Origin: a virus
Virus record (IMG/VR): IMGVR_UViG_3300036981_000255
Location: 34,617-98,616 of that record
Length of the DNA: 64,000 nucleotides
Reading direction: 5' to 3' (one strand)
Every line of letters begins with the position of its first letter. The first letter of the stretch is position 1. Shown here piece by piece: positions 42,106-50,692 of this stretch. Made by a program: the position numbers and the translations under genes. A model generated the notes under the pieces. It did not search any database and was not told where the DNA came from. It saw nothing but the letters and a program-made list of their open reading frames with translations.

Positions 42106-42588
42106 TTATTTGATAATGTTAAATTTTGTCAACGTTTCAATTTCCGATTTTGTTATTGTTCCAAGCAATTCATAAGACTTGTATGACAAAGAATTTCTAT
42201 CGACTTCTACCACGTCTTCTGATGTTAATTCAGTTTCATTTTCAATGTTTGATAACTCTGAAATAATGTACGAATGTGTTTGAATTATTTCATTGAAGAA
42301 ATCAGAACTGCCAGTTACGTGATTTTCGGTTATTTTAAAAAGATTTTTTAAAGGCTTCGGTTCAAATAAAAATTCTGGAAATATTGTGGGGTCTAAATTT
42401 TTTAATCTTTCATCTATTTCTTTAGATTTGATTCTTTCTCTTTCTCGTAATTCCTTGTAGACAGCCCAATATACTTGTTTGTCTAATTCTCTGTCAACGA
42501 TTGTTGATAAAGCCCAATCATCAGTTTTCGTTAAATTGACAAGATTTTCAACTTTGTTCGCAAGTTCTGATATTATTTCCTTTGTCAT
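42106..42588 (-). CDS. Unknown protein, 160 aa
   Basis: Starts MTKEIISELANKVENLVNLT; mostly helical and acidic. The centre has LDPTIFPEFLFEPKPL. It has no known domain. Placed 6 bases from its upstream neighbour in the same chain. Confidence 0.6.
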   Translation of the reverse strand: MTKEIISELANKVENLVNLTKTDDWALSTIVDRELDKQVYWAVYKELRERERIKSKEIDERLKNLDPTIFPEFLFEPKPLKNLFKITENHVTGSSDFFNEIIQTHSYIISELSNIENETELTSEDVVEVDRNSLSYKSYELLGTITKSEIETLTKFNIIK

Positions 42589-42594
42589 AATTTC

Positions 42595-43197
42595 TTATTT
42601 TACAATTTTATAAATTGTGTATTCGGCTGTTCCATTTTTTCCAATTTGAATTAGTATGCAATAATTTTCATCCACATCCACGACAAAATTTTCATTTGTT
42701 TGATTCAAAAAATCCAAATGGTTTTCAAATGCTACTTTAGCCTTTTCCTCGATGTCTTTAGACATCACCACAATCTCTTGTGATACAATGTCAGAATCCA
42801 AAACGTAAATTTCTAAATGTGGACTTTCAACATATTCTTTCAACGGATAAATTCTGTCATTTGCCTTGAATGCAGCCACTTTTTGACCATTTGAAAGTTC
42901 AATGTTTACATGATTGTCAATGTCACAAGCAGACCAAAATTTCAACCATTGAGGTCTGTCGATTCGTTTATGTCCAAAGGCTTTATGTTTGCCATCTGAC
43001 CAACGTAAAACATCCTTTTCGTTGTCTGAAAGGTCTTTGGCTATCATACGTTTTTGACTATCAGTCCAGCGATTGTAGTAAGATTTTATCAATTGATGTG
43101 GCAGAGTTGAAGATGCGATTGTTTGGCGATTCATTGCATAACGAATTGCCATCCAGCATGTGTCCCACTCGATTTCTGTAAGTCTGTTGGTTTTCAT
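42595..43197 (-). CDS. Unknown phage protein, 200 aa
   Basis: The N-terminal part, AIRYAMNRQTIASSTLPHQL and then RWTDSQKRMIAKDLSDN, recalls a family of phage proteins of unknown role, some predicted to bind nucleic acid. The C-terminal half is a beta-rich domain. It follows dUTPase by 17 bases, so a role in DNA metabolism is possible. Confidence 0.6.
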   Translation of the reverse strand: MKTNRLTEIEWDTCWMAIRYAMNRQTIASSTLPHQLIKSYYNRWTDSQKRMIAKDLSDNEKDVLRWSDGKHKAFGHKRIDRPQWLKFWSACDIDNHVNIELSNGQKVAAFKANDRIYPLKEYVESPHLEIYVLDSDIVSQEIVVMSKDIEEKAKVAFENHLDFLNQTNENFVVDVDENYCILIQIGKNGTAEYTIYKIVK

Positions 43198-43214
43198 ATT
43201 TATTTTATTAAAAT

Positions 43215-43940
43215 TTACAAAAAGCCAGTTGAACCATATCCATCCTTGCGATTTGTGTCGGAAAATTCGTCAAGATGTTTTCGTTTCCAATGTGCTTTGT
43301 CAACTTTCGACAACACCAATTGTCCAATGCGTTCTTTTGGTTCAATTATTGCATCTTCATTTGATAAATTGACCACAATTGCGCCTATCTCTTTACGATA
43401 ATCATCATCAATTGTACCAAGACAATTTAAGAGTGTTAGACCTCTTTTCAACGCAAGACCACTTCGTGGGCGCAACTGAAATTCATAACCTTCTGGCAAT
43501 TCAACAAAAAGACCTGTTGGTATCAACCTCCGTTCCAACGATTTCAACGTGATTGGTTCATTGATATTAGCGTACACGTCCATTCCAGATGCACCATCGG
43601 TTTGATATCGTGGCGTTAGACTTTCATCATCTCCTGTGATGTGAAGACCAATTTCAACAGATTTTGATATTTTGCATTGACTGCCATATTCAATGGCATT
43701 GTAAGTTAGGAACGATTCTTTTGATTTTTTAATCAAATCTTCGGCTTCTTGTTTTAATTGGTCAAGTGTTTTTCCACTTTCAAGCCAATGGGCTTCTATT
43801 TGTTCATCATTTTGAATTACATTTCCATCAGCATCTGTTTTTGTTTTAACAGTTTTAGTTGTGCCATTGAATTTAAAATCTTGACTTTCAATATTTTCAG
43901 TCAAAGTCTGGTGGTTTATTTGCTCCTTGTTGTTTTGCAT
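43215..43940 (-). CDS. dut: dUTP pyrophosphatase with N-terminal extension
   Basis: Residues 90-241 hold the five dUTPase motifs: DGASGMDVYAN, RPRSGLALKRGL, GTIDDDYRKEIGAIVVN, RIGQLVLSKV and DGYGSTGFL. The trimeric enzyme hydrolyses dUTP to dUMP, keeping uracil out of phage DNA. About 85 extra residues at the front are charged and of unknown role. The start overlaps a small upstream gene by 44 bases. Confidence 0.92.
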   Translation of the reverse strand: MQNNKEQINHQTLTENIESQDFKFNGTTKTVKTKTDADGNVIQNDEQIEAHWLESGKTLDQLKQEAEDLIKKSKESFLTYNAIEYGSQCKISKSVEIGLHITGDDESLTPRYQTDGASGMDVYANINEPITLKSLERRLIPTGLFVELPEGYEFQLRPRSGLALKRGLTLLNCLGTIDDDYRKEIGAIVVNLSNEDAIIEPKERIGQLVLSKVDKAHWKRKHLDEFSDTNRKDGYGSTGFL

Positions 43941-44058
43941 TTTTAATTTGTGTGTCTTTTTTAAGTTTTTTAATTATTGGTTTTAAAAGTTTATTCTTGT
44001 AGAATTTTAAAAATAATTTATCTTCATCATCTTCGGCATCAAATTCTTCGTTCAACAT
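43897..44058 (-). CDS. Small basic protein, 53 aa
   Basis: ATG at 44058 gives MLNEEFDAEDDEDKLFLKFY then a lysine-rich end KPIIKKLKKDTQIKN. Its 3' end overlaps the dUTPase start by 44 bases, and its ATG abuts the next gene's stop. Function unknown. Confidence 0.5.
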   Translation of the reverse strand: MLNEEFDAEDDEDKLFLKFYKNKLLKPIIKKLKKDTQIKNAKQQGANKPPDFD

Positions 44059-44252
44059 TATATCAAATAGTCAAGGTCGTCATCCATTCTGAATAAAATT
44101 TCTTCTGCTAATTCACTTTCAGAAAAACCACTATTGTTCCAACTTTTTGAAGTTGGGTTATAATGGTTGTCTTGAATAGATGTTTTGTAAAAGTCGAGTA
44201 AATCGCCATTTGATATGGATTTTATGTCTTTTGAGTTGTTTTGATTGGTCAT
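44058..44252 (-). CDS. Unknown small protein, 64 aa
   Basis: MTNQNNSKDIKSISNGDLLD, then FSESELAEEILFRMDDDLDY. Small and acidic, without known motif. It touches both neighbours in the chain 43215-45037. Confidence 0.5.
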   Translation of the reverse strand: MTNQNNSKDIKSISNGDLLDFYKTSIQDNHYNPTSKSWNNSGFSESELAEEILFRMDDDLDYLI

Positions 44253-44255
44253 ATT

Positions 44256-44513
44256 TTACATTGTTTGTTTAGTAAAAATTTCGTTAATGTTTAAGCCGTA
44301 ATATTCACAAATGTCAGTCATTGAAAATACAAAATAACCATTTTTCATTTGACATTCAACCCCTTCATCATCGAAAATACATTTTGACAATAATTCATAA
44401 AAAGTTTGAACTTTGTCAAAATCAAGACAAATATATACATCGGATTTGTCGTGATTCCAATGATATTCAATAAAATGTCCTTGGATAAAGTTTTGAAACT
44501 TTGCGGTTGTCAT
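44256..44513 (-). CDS. Unknown protein, 85 aa
   Basis: MTTAKFQNFIQGHFIEYHWN then a beta/alpha fold with FDKVQTFYELLSKCIFDDEG. It follows the next gene by 10 bases. No known family. Confidence 0.55.
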   Translation of the reverse strand: MTTAKFQNFIQGHFIEYHWNHDKSDVYICLDFDKVQTFYELLSKCIFDDEGVECQMKNGYFVFSMTDICEYYGLNINEIFTKQTM

Positions 44514-44523
44514 TTATTTTTAG

Positions 44524-44751
44524 TTAACAAAAACCTAAATTAAGAAATTCTTCTTTGTCGCCAAATTGTTCACCAGCCCTTCCATCGTTGCCGAAATAGG
44601 CAGAATCAGTTATCGAAATATCTTCTTCGTAAAGTCCATATTGATGGTCTTTCCCAGCATTTGTAATTACTAAAGGTATGTTTGAATCATACTGTTGAAG
44701 AATAGTGATTAAATCTCCGACAGTTAGTGCTTTTTGTTCATTGTTATTCAT
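44524..44751 (-). CDS. Unknown protein, 75 aa
   Basis: The start at 44751 (MNNNEQKALTVGDLITILQQ) is preferred; the longer reading to 44805 would run 62 bases into the gene upstream. LTVGDLITILQQYDSNIPLV is a common opening of small phage and bacterial proteins of unknown function. The short version overlaps the upstream gene by 8 bases. Confidence 0.6.
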   Translation of the reverse strand: MNNNEQKALTVGDLITILQQYDSNIPLVITNAGKDHQYGLYEEDISITDSAYFGNDGRAGEQFGDKEEFLNLGFC

Positions 44752-45037
44752 TTTCTTTTTGTTTACAATTTTCAATAAATGAATCCATAGTCTTTTGAAT
44801 TTCATTCAATTTCATTAGATATTCTTCTTGTTCATCTTCAGTAACAATATTTGGATTCAAAAGTTCCAATTTTGCTTCTTTTCTTTCAGTTGTTGGAATA
44901 ATAAACGTTACATATTCATCAGACGATATTGTTCTGTTGATGTGGTCGTGTATGTCTCCTAACTGATTCAATGTATTTGAACTGTTTTCAACAATTGGTA
45001 TGTAAATGACCAGTACAGGTCGGATTTTAGTTACCAT
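44744..45037 (-). CDS. Unknown protein, 97 aa
   Basis: Starts MVTKIRPVLVIYIPIVENSS; an alpha/beta first half then a helical end. It overlaps the glycosyltransferase stop by 11 bases. Function unknown. Confidence 0.55.
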   Translation of the reverse strand: MVTKIRPVLVIYIPIVENSSNTLNQLGDIHDHINRTISSDEYVTFIIPTTERKEAKLELLNPNIVTEDEQEEYLMKLNEIQKTMDSFIENCKQKENE

Positions 45038-46193
45038 TAGTCATAAGATTTCTATATATTTGTCGTCTGATTTTACACACATTATGAAGATTATATTTGT
45101 CTTTTACTGTTTCGTATAAAGCAAGACCAACATCTTCACGTAAAGATGGACTTTCAATTAGTTTTTTGGCATATTGAAACCATTCTTTGTGCTGTCTTTT
45201 CTCATTAACAACGAAGGAATTCAATAAGTTCCGACAATCTAAATTATATGGAGAAATATCACTAACAATTATCGGTTTTTTGTGAAATCCTGCTTCGATA
45301 ACCTTCAATTGACTTTTCATTCGATTGAATTGATTATTCACCAATGGCGCAAGGGATATATCTATGTGATTATAACAATGGGCATAATCATAAAAATCCT
45401 TTGTCCAAATTCTTCGGTATGGTTTGTCTTCAACACCTTCAAACTCTTCTTCTTTCGGATGGAGCAAATAATGTTTGTACTCTTCATCAACTGAATAACC
45501 ATTTGTGAAAACGTATTCACACTCCATCCATACTTTAGGGTATTTAACTTTCTCAATTTTACCAGTTTCAATGTTTTTTGTATTGTTATTGAAACCACAC
45601 ATAACCATTTGATTTTTGGTGGAAATCCCTTGAAGTTTGTTGAAAAGTCCATTGGTCATCTTCAAATCCTCTAGGTGACTCGCTCCTCCAACCCAACCTA
45701 TACGCACACGTTCACTCTCAATAGGCTTTGGTTGGAACTGTGATTCATCAGGATTTACAGCGTTTGGAATGACTTTCACATTTTTGTTGAATTTCAAAAT
45801 TTCTCTGCCAAGTTCCACTGTTGTTGTAGTTATAAGGTCGGCAATTAAAAGTCTTTGGGTAAGTTTTTTGTAATTGTCTTCCATTTTCTTATACATTCCA
45901 TGAGACATTGGTAAACGCCAGTAGTCATCTAAATCAACGATGAGTTTCATGCCATCTTTTTTCAAATCTTCAAATATTTTGAAAGCATTGTCGTTAATCA
46001 ACATTGAACCTTGTAAAAAAATCATATCGTAATTCGATACAAATGATTTATCGTGAATCGCAGGATTTGTAATAATATCAATATGAAATTCATCTCGATA
46101 GTTTTTTTGTAAAATCATGTGAGGGTCACGGAAACGAAATTTTCCTACACCAGCGTTTTCAATGTCTATGACTAATAATCTAATTTTGCTCAT
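45027..46193 (-). CDS. GT4-like glycosyltransferase, 388 aa
   Basis: GT-B type enzyme: LIVDLDDYWRLPMSHGMYKK and VRIGWVGGASHLEDLKMTNG, then a C-terminal LKVIEAGFHKKPIIVSDISP with the E-x-x-x-x-x-x-P nucleotide-sugar site. Similar 'DLDDYW' proteins are common in large phages. It stands apart from the main glycosylation island. Confidence 0.75.
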   Translation of the reverse strand: MSKIRLLVIDIENAGVGKFRFRDPHMILQKNYRDEFHIDIITNPAIHDKSFVSNYDMIFLQGSMLINDNAFKIFEDLKKDGMKLIVDLDDYWRLPMSHGMYKKMEDNYKKLTQRLLIADLITTTTVELGREILKFNKNVKVIPNAVNPDESQFQPKPIESERVRIGWVGGASHLEDLKMTNGLFNKLQGISTKNQMVMCGFNNNTKNIETGKIEKVKYPKVWMECEYVFTNGYSVDEEYKHYLLHPKEEEFEGVEDKPYRRIWTKDFYDYAHCYNHIDISLAPLVNNQFNRMKSQLKVIEAGFHKKPIIVSDISPYNLDCRNLLNSFVVNEKRQHKEWFQYAKKLIESPSLREDVGLALYETVKDKYNLHNVCKIRRQIYRNLMTNGN

Positions 46194-46308
46194 TTGTACT
46201 TATAGTTAAAATTTTTTCTTGTAATATAATGTTTGTTTTTTATTTTTAAAGGCTTTGACTTATATTGGTCGAAGTAAACTTATTACTTGACAAAAATTGA
46301 AAAAAAAA

Positions 46309-46899
46309 ATGAAAATAACTGAAAGTAGATTAATTCAATGTGGTTTTGAATTTGTTTCGCAAAAGCTCAATTTTGACTTATTAGAGAAGCTTGAAAATAA
46401 GATTCCGCATAGTCGGTACTACCACTTTGTGTTGAATGGCTATTATCAAATAGAATGTGAAAAATATGAAAAAGAGTTTGATGCAGTCATCACTGAAGTG
46501 GTCAAAATCTACAAAATCAAAGGGCGTTTCGGCAAACATCAATGGATTTTATGTTATAATTCTTATGAGTTTTATGAAATTTGTACTTTAGAAGAATTGT
46601 TATCAATCTGCAACAACATTTACCACAACAAACAATTGGGCTTTGTGTATGTGATAAAATCCGACTTCGGTTATAAGATTGGGCAATCAAATAATTTGAC
46701 CAACCGAAACAGACAATTTGAAGTTAAATTACCTTTCGATTGGTCTTTTTATAAGATATACACGCTTGAAAAATTCAAGGAAATGGAAAAAATGTCTCAC
46801 GAATTGATGGCAGACAAGCGAATTAATGGTGAATGGTTCAATCTTGACGACAAAGATTTTGTTTTATTTGACTTGTTGTACAAACAACTAATCTTATAA
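46309..46899 (+). CDS. GIY-YIG / T5orf172-like protein, 196 aa
   Basis: Residues 105-170 read LGFVYVIKSDFGYKIGQSNN, then FEVKLPFDWSFYKIYTLEKF and MADKRINGEWFNLDDKDF. This is the T5orf172/MUG113 pattern, a GIY-YIG nuclease relative. The start at 46309 is chosen over TTG at 46297. It is a lone plus-strand gene between minus-strand genes, the usual situation of a mobile nuclease. Its stop overlaps the convergent gene by 6 bases. Cutting activity is not certain. Confidence 0.7.
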   Translation: MKITESRLIQCGFEFVSQKLNFDLLEKLENKIPHSRYYHFVLNGYYQIECEKYEKEFDAVITEVVKIYKIKGRFGKHQWILCYNSYEFYEICTLEELLSICNNIYHNKQLGFVYVIKSDFGYKIGQSNNLTNRNRQFEVKLPFDWSFYKIYTLEKFKEMEKMSHELMADKRINGEWFNLDDKDFVLFDLLYKQLIL

Positions 46900-47172
46900 G
46901 TCAAAAGCCCAACATGAGCCATCTTCTGTAACCCAAGTTGCAGATGTGTCAGTTATCCAACCTTCGCAAGATTCTTCAAAAACAGTACAACAAGAGCCTT
47001 TAAATGTATCTTCTGACCCATAATCCAATTGAAGTCTAACAGTCTTTGGATTTATCTGAAGACCTGTGGAAATGTCTATAAACACATTTTGACGTTGAGT
47101 TGCTCCATTGACTGGGACTACGTTAAAAAAGTATTCAAGAATTGTTCCATTGTTGTAGGTTCTGCTCTGCAT
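46894..47172 (-). CDS. Unknown protein, 92 aa
   Basis: MQSRTYNNGTILEYFFNVVP then VFIDISTGLQINPKTVRLQL and a Cys/Trp-rich end (KGSCCTVFEESCEGWITD). The Cys-rich beta style is like other structural proteins here. No known family. Confidence 0.55.
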   Translation of the reverse strand: MQSRTYNNGTILEYFFNVVPVNGATQRQNVFIDISTGLQINPKTVRLQLDYGSEDTFKGSCCTVFEESCEGWITDTSATWVTEDGSCWAFDL

Positions 47173-47209
47173 TTTGTATAAGGTTGGATATGTTTTTGTT
47201 CGCTAAAGG

Positions 47210-47533
47210 TTATTTTTTAACAACACGCATTGTACCTTTTAAATGTGTGCCACCGACAAGAATTTGTACTGTGTCACCTTCACCTTCTGTGATAATCGTT
47301 GCATGTTCTAGCAAGGTGTTCAACTCTTCTTGGACGATTTCACGAATGTTCGATTGCATTTCTTCTAATCTATCTAAAACTTCGTACAATAAATCATGAG
47401 TTGTTGAATTATATCCTTTGTTGTCTCCGCTAGTCCTTGGAGATTTTTTTTCGTTTTCGTTAACCATTTTCTGGTTAATTTTGTTGCCAAAATTGTTCAA
47501 AAAGTTGCCAACTTTAATATCTGGTTTTTCCAT
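47210..47533 (-). CDS. Unknown protein, 107 aa
   Basis: Basic start, helical centre (LLYEVLDRLEEMQSNIREIV) and a C-terminal beta part ILVGGTHLKGTMRVVKK. No family found. It follows the upstream gene by one base. Confidence 0.55.
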   Translation of the reverse strand: MEKPDIKVGNFLNNFGNKINQKMVNENEKKSPRTSGDNKGYNSTTHDLLYEVLDRLEEMQSNIREIVQEELNTLLEHATIITEGEGDTVQILVGGTHLKGTMRVVKK

Positions 47534-47534
47534 G

Positions 47535-47951
47535 TTATTCTTCGTTAGTGTTATTATTTTCGGCTTGCATCATTGTGATAATGTTCGCAACACCAGTGAT
47601 AATTCTGTCTATGTTTTTTTCTAATGCTGAATCTACAGCATGTTCGATTAAGTTTTGTAAATAATCTTCATTCACTAAACCTCTTACTCTTTTGTTGTTT
47701 TGTTTGTCATACTGACCACTTCTTGAACTTGAAGTACCATGCTGTGCAGCCGACATACGTTTATTAGTTTTATCAATGTCAAGTTTTTGAAAAAGCGCAT
47801 TAATATCTACTGGTTGCTCGTCTGCTTCTTCATTAATATTTTCAATTGATTCTTGTTCACTTAATTCCGCTATCAACTTTGTCGTATCAATATTGTCAAC
47901 GTCTTTACCTTTTACAACAAAAAGTTCTTGTAATTTATCTTTCTTAGCCAT
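47535..47951 (-). CDS. Unknown protein, 138 aa
   Basis: Charged and largely unstructured protein with a helical C-terminus (YLQNLIEHAVDSALEKNIDR). It could be a scaffold or assembly factor of the neighbouring structural genes. No motif. Confidence 0.55.
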   Translation of the reverse strand: MAKKDKLQELFVVKGKDVDNIDTTKLIAELSEQESIENINEEADEQPVDINALFQKLDIDKTNKRMSAAQHGTSSSRSGQYDKQNNKRVRGLVNEDYLQNLIEHAVDSALEKNIDRIITGVANIITMMQAENNNTNEE

Positions 47952-48015
47952 TCGATTTTAGTTTTGACTAGAATATAAAGAACTTTTTTGTAATCTAAAC
48001 TACATTACAAATAAA

Positions 48016-48378
48016 TTAGTCAAATTGAGCAATATTATCAACACGAGTCATTGACCTGTCACCACCTCTGTTGAATTGTGGTCTTGGTCTGTCGAATGTG
48101 CGAACTTGTTCAATGTCTGTAATTTTATCAACTCGAAATAATTTCCAAGCAGGGATAACAGTGTCAGTTTCTCCTTTGATTTGAAAAACTCTAATGATTT
48201 TATTACCAGCCGTGCTTTCTCCGAGCGCATAGATTTCACCCCAACGCCAACCTTTCTTTTGAGTTTTATCTCCTTCGTAGTAGAACTTAATAACCCAATG
48301 ATTTTCAATTGAGTCAATAAGAACATCATATCCAATGGATTCAAACAAAAGTCTTTTGTATGTTGATAAAAGGCTCAT
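48016..48378 (-). CDS. WYL-like protein with head-type leader, 120 aa
   Basis: The start MSLLSTYKRLLFESIGYDVL includes L-F-E, a possible prohead protease site. After it comes NHWVIKFYYEGDKTQKKGWR, GEIYALGESTAGNKIIRVFQ and PAWKLFRVDKI, which is like a WYL ligand-binding domain. I infer a packaged protein. The gene is 5 bases from its upstream neighbour. Confidence 0.6.
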   Translation of the reverse strand: MSLLSTYKRLLFESIGYDVLIDSIENHWVIKFYYEGDKTQKKGWRWGEIYALGESTAGNKIIRVFQIKGETDTVIPAWKLFRVDKITDIEQVRTFDRPRPQFNRGGDRSMTRVDNIAQFD

Positions 48379-48383
48379 AAATA

Positions 48384-49064
48384 TTATTTGTAGTATTCGT
48401 CATAAACATCCCAAGTCATTCCATAATCAATCATCACTATTGAATAATTACCATCCCTCTTCACTAAACCATAAGAATCAATTTGAGTTAAGTCGCCAAT
48501 TGGCACATTATATTTTTGAATATACGCAACCAGCATTTTAAACATTTGACTGTTATAAACAGTAGATATTACTTCTTTAGATATTTTTGAAAAATCATTT
48601 GAAAGTTCGTTTGGATAACTTGTAGAAGACTTCAATTTTTTATAATAATAATCTGCAAGTACAATATTAAAAACATCAAATTCAAGCCCAACAATTTTTT
48701 CCCAAACATAATATTCTAGCTTTCTAGCCAATTCCATCTCATTCCATAGGTTGTTTGGGTGTCTATCATATATTTTTGCAAATAAATCATTAAAATCACC
48801 ATCTTGACTTGCCACATATTCAACTTTATTTTGAGCAATTCCTCTTGAATTACTTGCAACTTTTAAACATTTTTCATCGTCAATCTTAAAAACTTCTCTT
48901 GCTGAACCGCCACCAATATGTTTTAAATGGTCATTTGCATAGTTTAACCTTTCATCAAAATCATTCAATGATTTAAAATGTTCCATATCAAAAGCTTCTG
49001 GATAGGCTTCATCCAAAATAAATTCTCTTATGATTTTCCTTAATATGCTCACTTGTAATCCCAT
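48384..49064 (-). CDS. Protein-kinase-like protein with head-type leader, 226 aa
   Basis: After the leader MGLQVSILRKIIREFILDEA come HIGGGSAREVFKIDDEKCLK (glycine loop and likely Lys) and, near the end, YSIVMIDYGMTWDVYDEYY (a D-Y-G in place of D-F-G). The order fits a kinase fold; the H-R-D loop is not clear (QIDSYGLVKRDGN). With its leader it may be packaged in the head and act on host proteins. T7 and T4 phages also use early kinase or ADP-ribosyl modifiers. Confidence 0.55.
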   Translation of the reverse strand: MGLQVSILRKIIREFILDEAYPEAFDMEHFKSLNDFDERLNYANDHLKHIGGGSAREVFKIDDEKCLKVASNSRGIAQNKVEYVASQDGDFNDLFAKIYDRHPNNLWNEMELARKLEYYVWEKIVGLEFDVFNIVLADYYYKKLKSSTSYPNELSNDFSKISKEVISTVYNSQMFKMLVAYIQKYNVPIGDLTQIDSYGLVKRDGNYSIVMIDYGMTWDVYDEYYK

Positions 49065-49375
49065 TAATTAATGAAACAATCATAAGGTTTATCCTTAGTG
49101 TATTTGTTCTTCAACAGCGCATTTGTTCTAGCAGAAATGTCAGCAGAACCACCGCCATTGGAACTATCCATATATTGACCAGTACCTTTACCTTTTGCGT
49201 TTTGACGGTCATCAACACCACCTTTGCTTTGATTAGCATTTGGATGACGACTATCATAAGATTTACCAGTTTCATTTTGGTAAATGTTTTCAGTCAAAAG
49301 TTTTTTTCTAGCTTCATTGGCAATCTCTTCAAGTCTATTGCAACTTTTTGGATTGACGTTATTGTTATCGTTCAT
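49064..49375 (-). CDS. Small virion-type protein, 103 aa
   Basis: MNDNNNVNPKSCNRLEEIAN, then EARKKLLTENIYQNETGKSY. L-T-E is another possible protease site. It then is Gly/Asn/Ser rich. A good late-promoter motif lies 14 bases upstream. It overlaps the kinase-like gene start by one base. It is a probable head protein. Confidence 0.6.
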   Translation of the reverse strand: MNDNNNVNPKSCNRLEEIANEARKKLLTENIYQNETGKSYDSRHPNANQSKGGVDDRQNAKGKGTGQYMDSSNGGGSADISARTNALLKNKYTKDKPYDCFIN

Positions 49376-49389
49376 AATTCTTATTTTAT

Positions 49390-49397
49390 TATAAATA
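49390..49397 (-). promoter_or_regulatory. Putative late promoter upstream of small virion-type gene
   Basis: The minus strand reads GTCAAATATTTATAATAAAA, almost the same as the sheath promoter site, 14 bases before the ATG at 49375. Confidence 0.6.
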
Positions 49398-49449
49398 TTT
49401 GACTTTTACTTTTGTTACGGAAAGTCTTCTTTTTTCTGTAGAAATATAC

Positions 49450-49541
49450 CACTTGTAGAGACCTATAAAACTATACTTAGTGGGTTAATTCTTCTATATA
49501 AAAAGGAATAAAAAAGTATAGTTGAAAAACCGCTACAAGTG
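49450..49541. ncRNA. Nested perfect inverted repeats, possible structured RNA or site
   Basis: Outer arms CACTTGTAG (450-458) and CTACAAGTG (533-541), and inner arms ACTATACTT (470-478) and AAGTATAGT (514-522), match perfectly. The loop is AT-rich. The element fills the 250-base gap 49376-49629, which has no gene. It could be a small RNA, an origin or a recombination site. Function unknown. Confidence 0.5.
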
Positions 49542-49629
49542 AGTTGCCACCTGTCATATAATTGTAATTTGTAATGCGATAAAAGAAAACTCTTTTGTTG
49601 TTTTGTTTTTTAACCGAATTTTAGTAACT

Positions 49630-49851
49630 TTATAGTTTGTTAATAAACTTTGTAAACAGGACATAACATCCAAAGTAAACCAAAAAAATGGCTAATGATA
49701 ATATTGCATGGGTCAAATGGTTTGTTATCAAAAAACTGGATAAAATAATGGAAATAATGGAAGGTGTTCCAATAACTAAAACTGAAACAATTCCAGATAA
49801 AATCACATTATTTCGTGACCAATCTCTAAATTTAACAAGTAAGTTTTTCAT
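49630..49851 (-). CDS. Small membrane protein, 73 aa
   Basis: Two hydrophobic segments: ILSGIVSVLVIGTPSIISII and AILSLAIFLVYFGCYVLFTK, after a basic N-terminus (MKNLLVKFRDWSRNN). It lies one base after the next gene's stop. It could be a holin or antiholin, or an inner-membrane immunity protein; no endolysin is near to support the first. Confidence 0.6.
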   Translation of the reverse strand: MKNLLVKFRDWSRNNVILSGIVSVLVIGTPSIISIILSSFLITNHLTHAILSLAIFLVYFGCYVLFTKFINKL

Positions 49852-49852
49852 A

Positions 49853-50209
49853 TTATATAATGTTTATGTACAATTTTTCGTGAATTGGCGCTATTAATTT
49901 ACCGCAACCATCAAGAAAATTTATTTCAATTATCCCTTCGTAACGTCCTTTATGGAGTGTATCTTTTTGTCGCCATTTGTAAATCATTTTGTATTCTGGA
50001 AAACAATTTTGACACTTTGGAGCGCAATCTTGGACTATCATTGGTTGACAAATTACACGTTTACTGCACGACTTAACGTCTTGCATGGAAAACTTGATTT
50101 CAGCATTTTGGATTTTGTCGTAAAAATCTAAATGTGAATTAAAGCCGTCTTGAATTAGTTCAAGTTCCAGCATTGGTAATGTACTTGATTGCTTTATGAA
50201 AAATTCCAT
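49853..50209 (-). CDS. Beta-rich structural protein, 118 aa
   Basis: MEFFIKQSSTLPMLELELIQ, EIKFSMQDVKSCSKRV and later YEGIIEINFLDGCGKLIAPI make a beta-sandwich-like pattern seen in small phage fibre or decoration proteins. It is coupled to the gene upstream (2 bases). Cys pairs are present (CAPKCQNC). Confidence 0.55.
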   Translation of the reverse strand: MEFFIKQSSTLPMLELELIQDGFNSHLDFYDKIQNAEIKFSMQDVKSCSKRVICQPMIVQDCAPKCQNCFPEYKMIYKWRQKDTLHKGRYEGIIEINFLDGCGKLIAPIHEKLYINII

Positions 50210-50211
50210 TT

Positions 50212-50652
50212 CTATAAATTAGGTATATATTGAATCATTAAATATCCATCAAAAGTAAACAAATCATTTGTTGTAATTTCTTGAAGTTCATCGGGGTCAC
50301 TACCTACTAATATTTGTAGTTGCGGATTACAGTTAAATAACCCATAAGTAGGAGAATAAACATCAACATATAAGTAATATTGCACATTCAAATTATGAAT
50401 AAAACCTGTTCCACCACCTGCTAAACCTGTAAAATCAATTTTTGCACTATAAACTTGTCTTGGAATTCCATTAAATTCAATAAAATAGTTAGGGATTGGA
50501 ACTCCTGTTGCATTTACAACATATTTTAAACCATCCCAAACATTTTGAACAGTGTATTTTTCGTTTATTCCACCTTCTTGCGAATATATTTCCTCGCTAC
50601 CAGTCAAAGGTAAATCAGCATTAGGAAATTCATTAGGTTTTACATTAGCCAT
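50212..50652 (-). CDS. Fibre-like structural protein, 146 aa
   Basis: The N-terminus FPNADLPLTGSEEIYSQEGG, then NEKYTVQNVWDGL, resembles the first part of phage fibre proteins (PLTGxE...Q.G...K.T). The remainder is beta-rich. A late-promoter motif lies 10 bases upstream. It probably is a virion fibre piece. Confidence 0.58.
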   Translation of the reverse strand: MANVKPNEFPNADLPLTGSEEIYSQEGGINEKYTVQNVWDGLKYVVNATGVPIPNYFIEFNGIPRQVYSAKIDFTGLAGGGTGFIHNLNVQYYLYVDVYSPTYGLFNCNPQLQILVGSDPDELQEITTNDLFTFDGYLMIQYIPNL

Positions 50653-50662
50653 AATTTTTTAT

Positions 50663-50670
50663 TATAAATA
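50663..50670 (-). promoter_or_regulatory. Putative late promoter of the fibre-like gene
   Basis: The minus strand reads TTTCATATTTATAATAAAAA, 10 bases before the ATG at 50652. Confidence 0.55.
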
Positions 50671-50692
50671 TGAAAGAAGTTGTTCTAAATTT

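Noticed and set aside
49630-49851. Firm holin call
   Set aside because: Two membrane segments alone do not prove it, and no endolysin gene is adjacent; kept as a small membrane protein.
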